DNA of 5,851 bases, taken from the NCBI GenBank assembly GCA_020253895.1, contig JADDKG010000282.1:1-5851 (forward strand). Reading direction: 5' to 3'. The notes beneath the pieces were generated by a model that saw nothing but the letters and a program-made list of their open reading frames with translations, was not told the DNA's origin and searched no databases. Within the stretch, counting starts at the first letter, position 1. The number at the start of each line of letters is the position of its first letter. Position numbers and translations under genes: made by a program. The stretch comes from Rubrobacter sp. Lineage in GTDB: Bacteria > Actinomycetota > Rubrobacteria > Rubrobacterales > Rubrobacteraceae. Shown piece by piece: positions 5,604 to 5,851 of this stretch.

Positions 5604-5851
5604 CCCGCCACCCACGCCCCCGCCTGCACGCCCGCGGAGAAGGCGAAGAGCCCGAGCGCCAGGCTGCCGACGATGTTGAAGAAGGCCCGGTCGCGCTCCC
5701 CGGCGGCGGCCAGGTTGACGGTCTCCAGCATGAGGGTGGAGAAGGTGGTGAACCCCGCGAGCAGCCCGCTCCCGAGCACGAGGAGCAGCGTCTTCTCGTG
5801 CGGCGCCGCCCCCTCCAGCAGGCCGAGCCCGAGGCAGCCGAGCACGTTGAC
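5600..5851 (-). CDS. crcB: CrcB/Fluc fluoride channel, C-terminal part (5' end outside window)
   Basis: The last 83 residues of a CrcB/Fluc small membrane protein, which exports fluoride passively as a dual-topology dimer. The frame is open to the window edge, where it begins VNVLGC, containing the conserved pore-lining Asn of the N-x-x-G motif. So about a third of the protein (TM1 and the start of TM2) is missing here. GSGLLAGFTTFSTLMLE (29-45 of the fragment) is the TM3 break that binds the central sodium ion. The usual sequence is TTFSTF; the second pore Phe is Leu here. The last segment, FFNIVGSLALGLFAFSAG (58-75), is TM4. The stop overlaps the ATG of the DUF190 gene. It could be one half of a heterodimeric pair, with a second crcB just outside the window. 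Confidence 0.93.
   Translation of the reverse strand, partial: VNVLGCLGLGLLEGAAPHEKTLLLVLGSGLLAGFTTFSTLMLETVNLAAAGERDRAFFNIVGSLALGLFAFSAGVQAGAWVAG

Noticed and set aside
5600..5851. A fluoride riboswitch linked to crcB
   Set aside because: It would sit upstream of the operon's first gene, beyond the window edge. Nothing in the visible crcB region resembles one.

Overview
This is a very GC-rich window (by eye well above 70% G+C), densely packed with short, overlapping genes, many of them starting at GTG or TTG. The codon use, weak -35 regions and gene content suggest a high-GC actinobacterium, possibly a deep-branching thermophile of the Rubrobacter kind. That assignment is an inference from general resemblance, not a match to a known genome.

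Plus strand, 1-1350: the window opens in the last 49 codons of a DEAD/DEAH-box helicase of the MrfA/YprA type (cysteine-rich zinc-binding tail). A TIGR00725/LOG-like Rossmann-fold protein follows with a 4-base stop/start overlap. After a 37-base gap comes a short-chain dehydrogenase/reductase resembling carbonyl reductases, starting at TTG behind a clear Shine-Dalgarno sequence.

Plus strand, 1351-3709: a 93-base gap holds a nested GC-rich hairpin, a -10-like box and a 13-codon mini-ORF. It leads into a tight run of three genes: a DedA-family membrane protein, an alpha/beta hydrolase with a 4-base overlap, and a YmdB/TIGR00282 metallophosphoesterase 2 bases further on. These are very probably one operon. 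The metallophosphoesterase carries Asp where the metal-binding GNH motif normally has Asn.

Minus strand, 5851-3713: a second operon runs towards the first and stops 3 bases from it. In transcription order it contains the C-terminal part of a CrcB/Fluc fluoride channel (cut by the window edge), a canonical DUF190 protein, a diverged second DUF190 protein and an MFS transporter. The first three are joined by 4-base stop/start overlaps and the MFS gene follows after 23 bases. crcB with DUF190 is a known fluoride-resistance neighbourhood. The duplicated, diverged DUF190 and the MFS exporter-like gene are the less usual parts. Any promoter or fluoride riboswitch for this operon would lie outside the window, beyond 5851.

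I saw no tRNA or rRNA gene, CRISPR array, insertion sequence or long repeat. There is no stretch over 300 bases without a gene.
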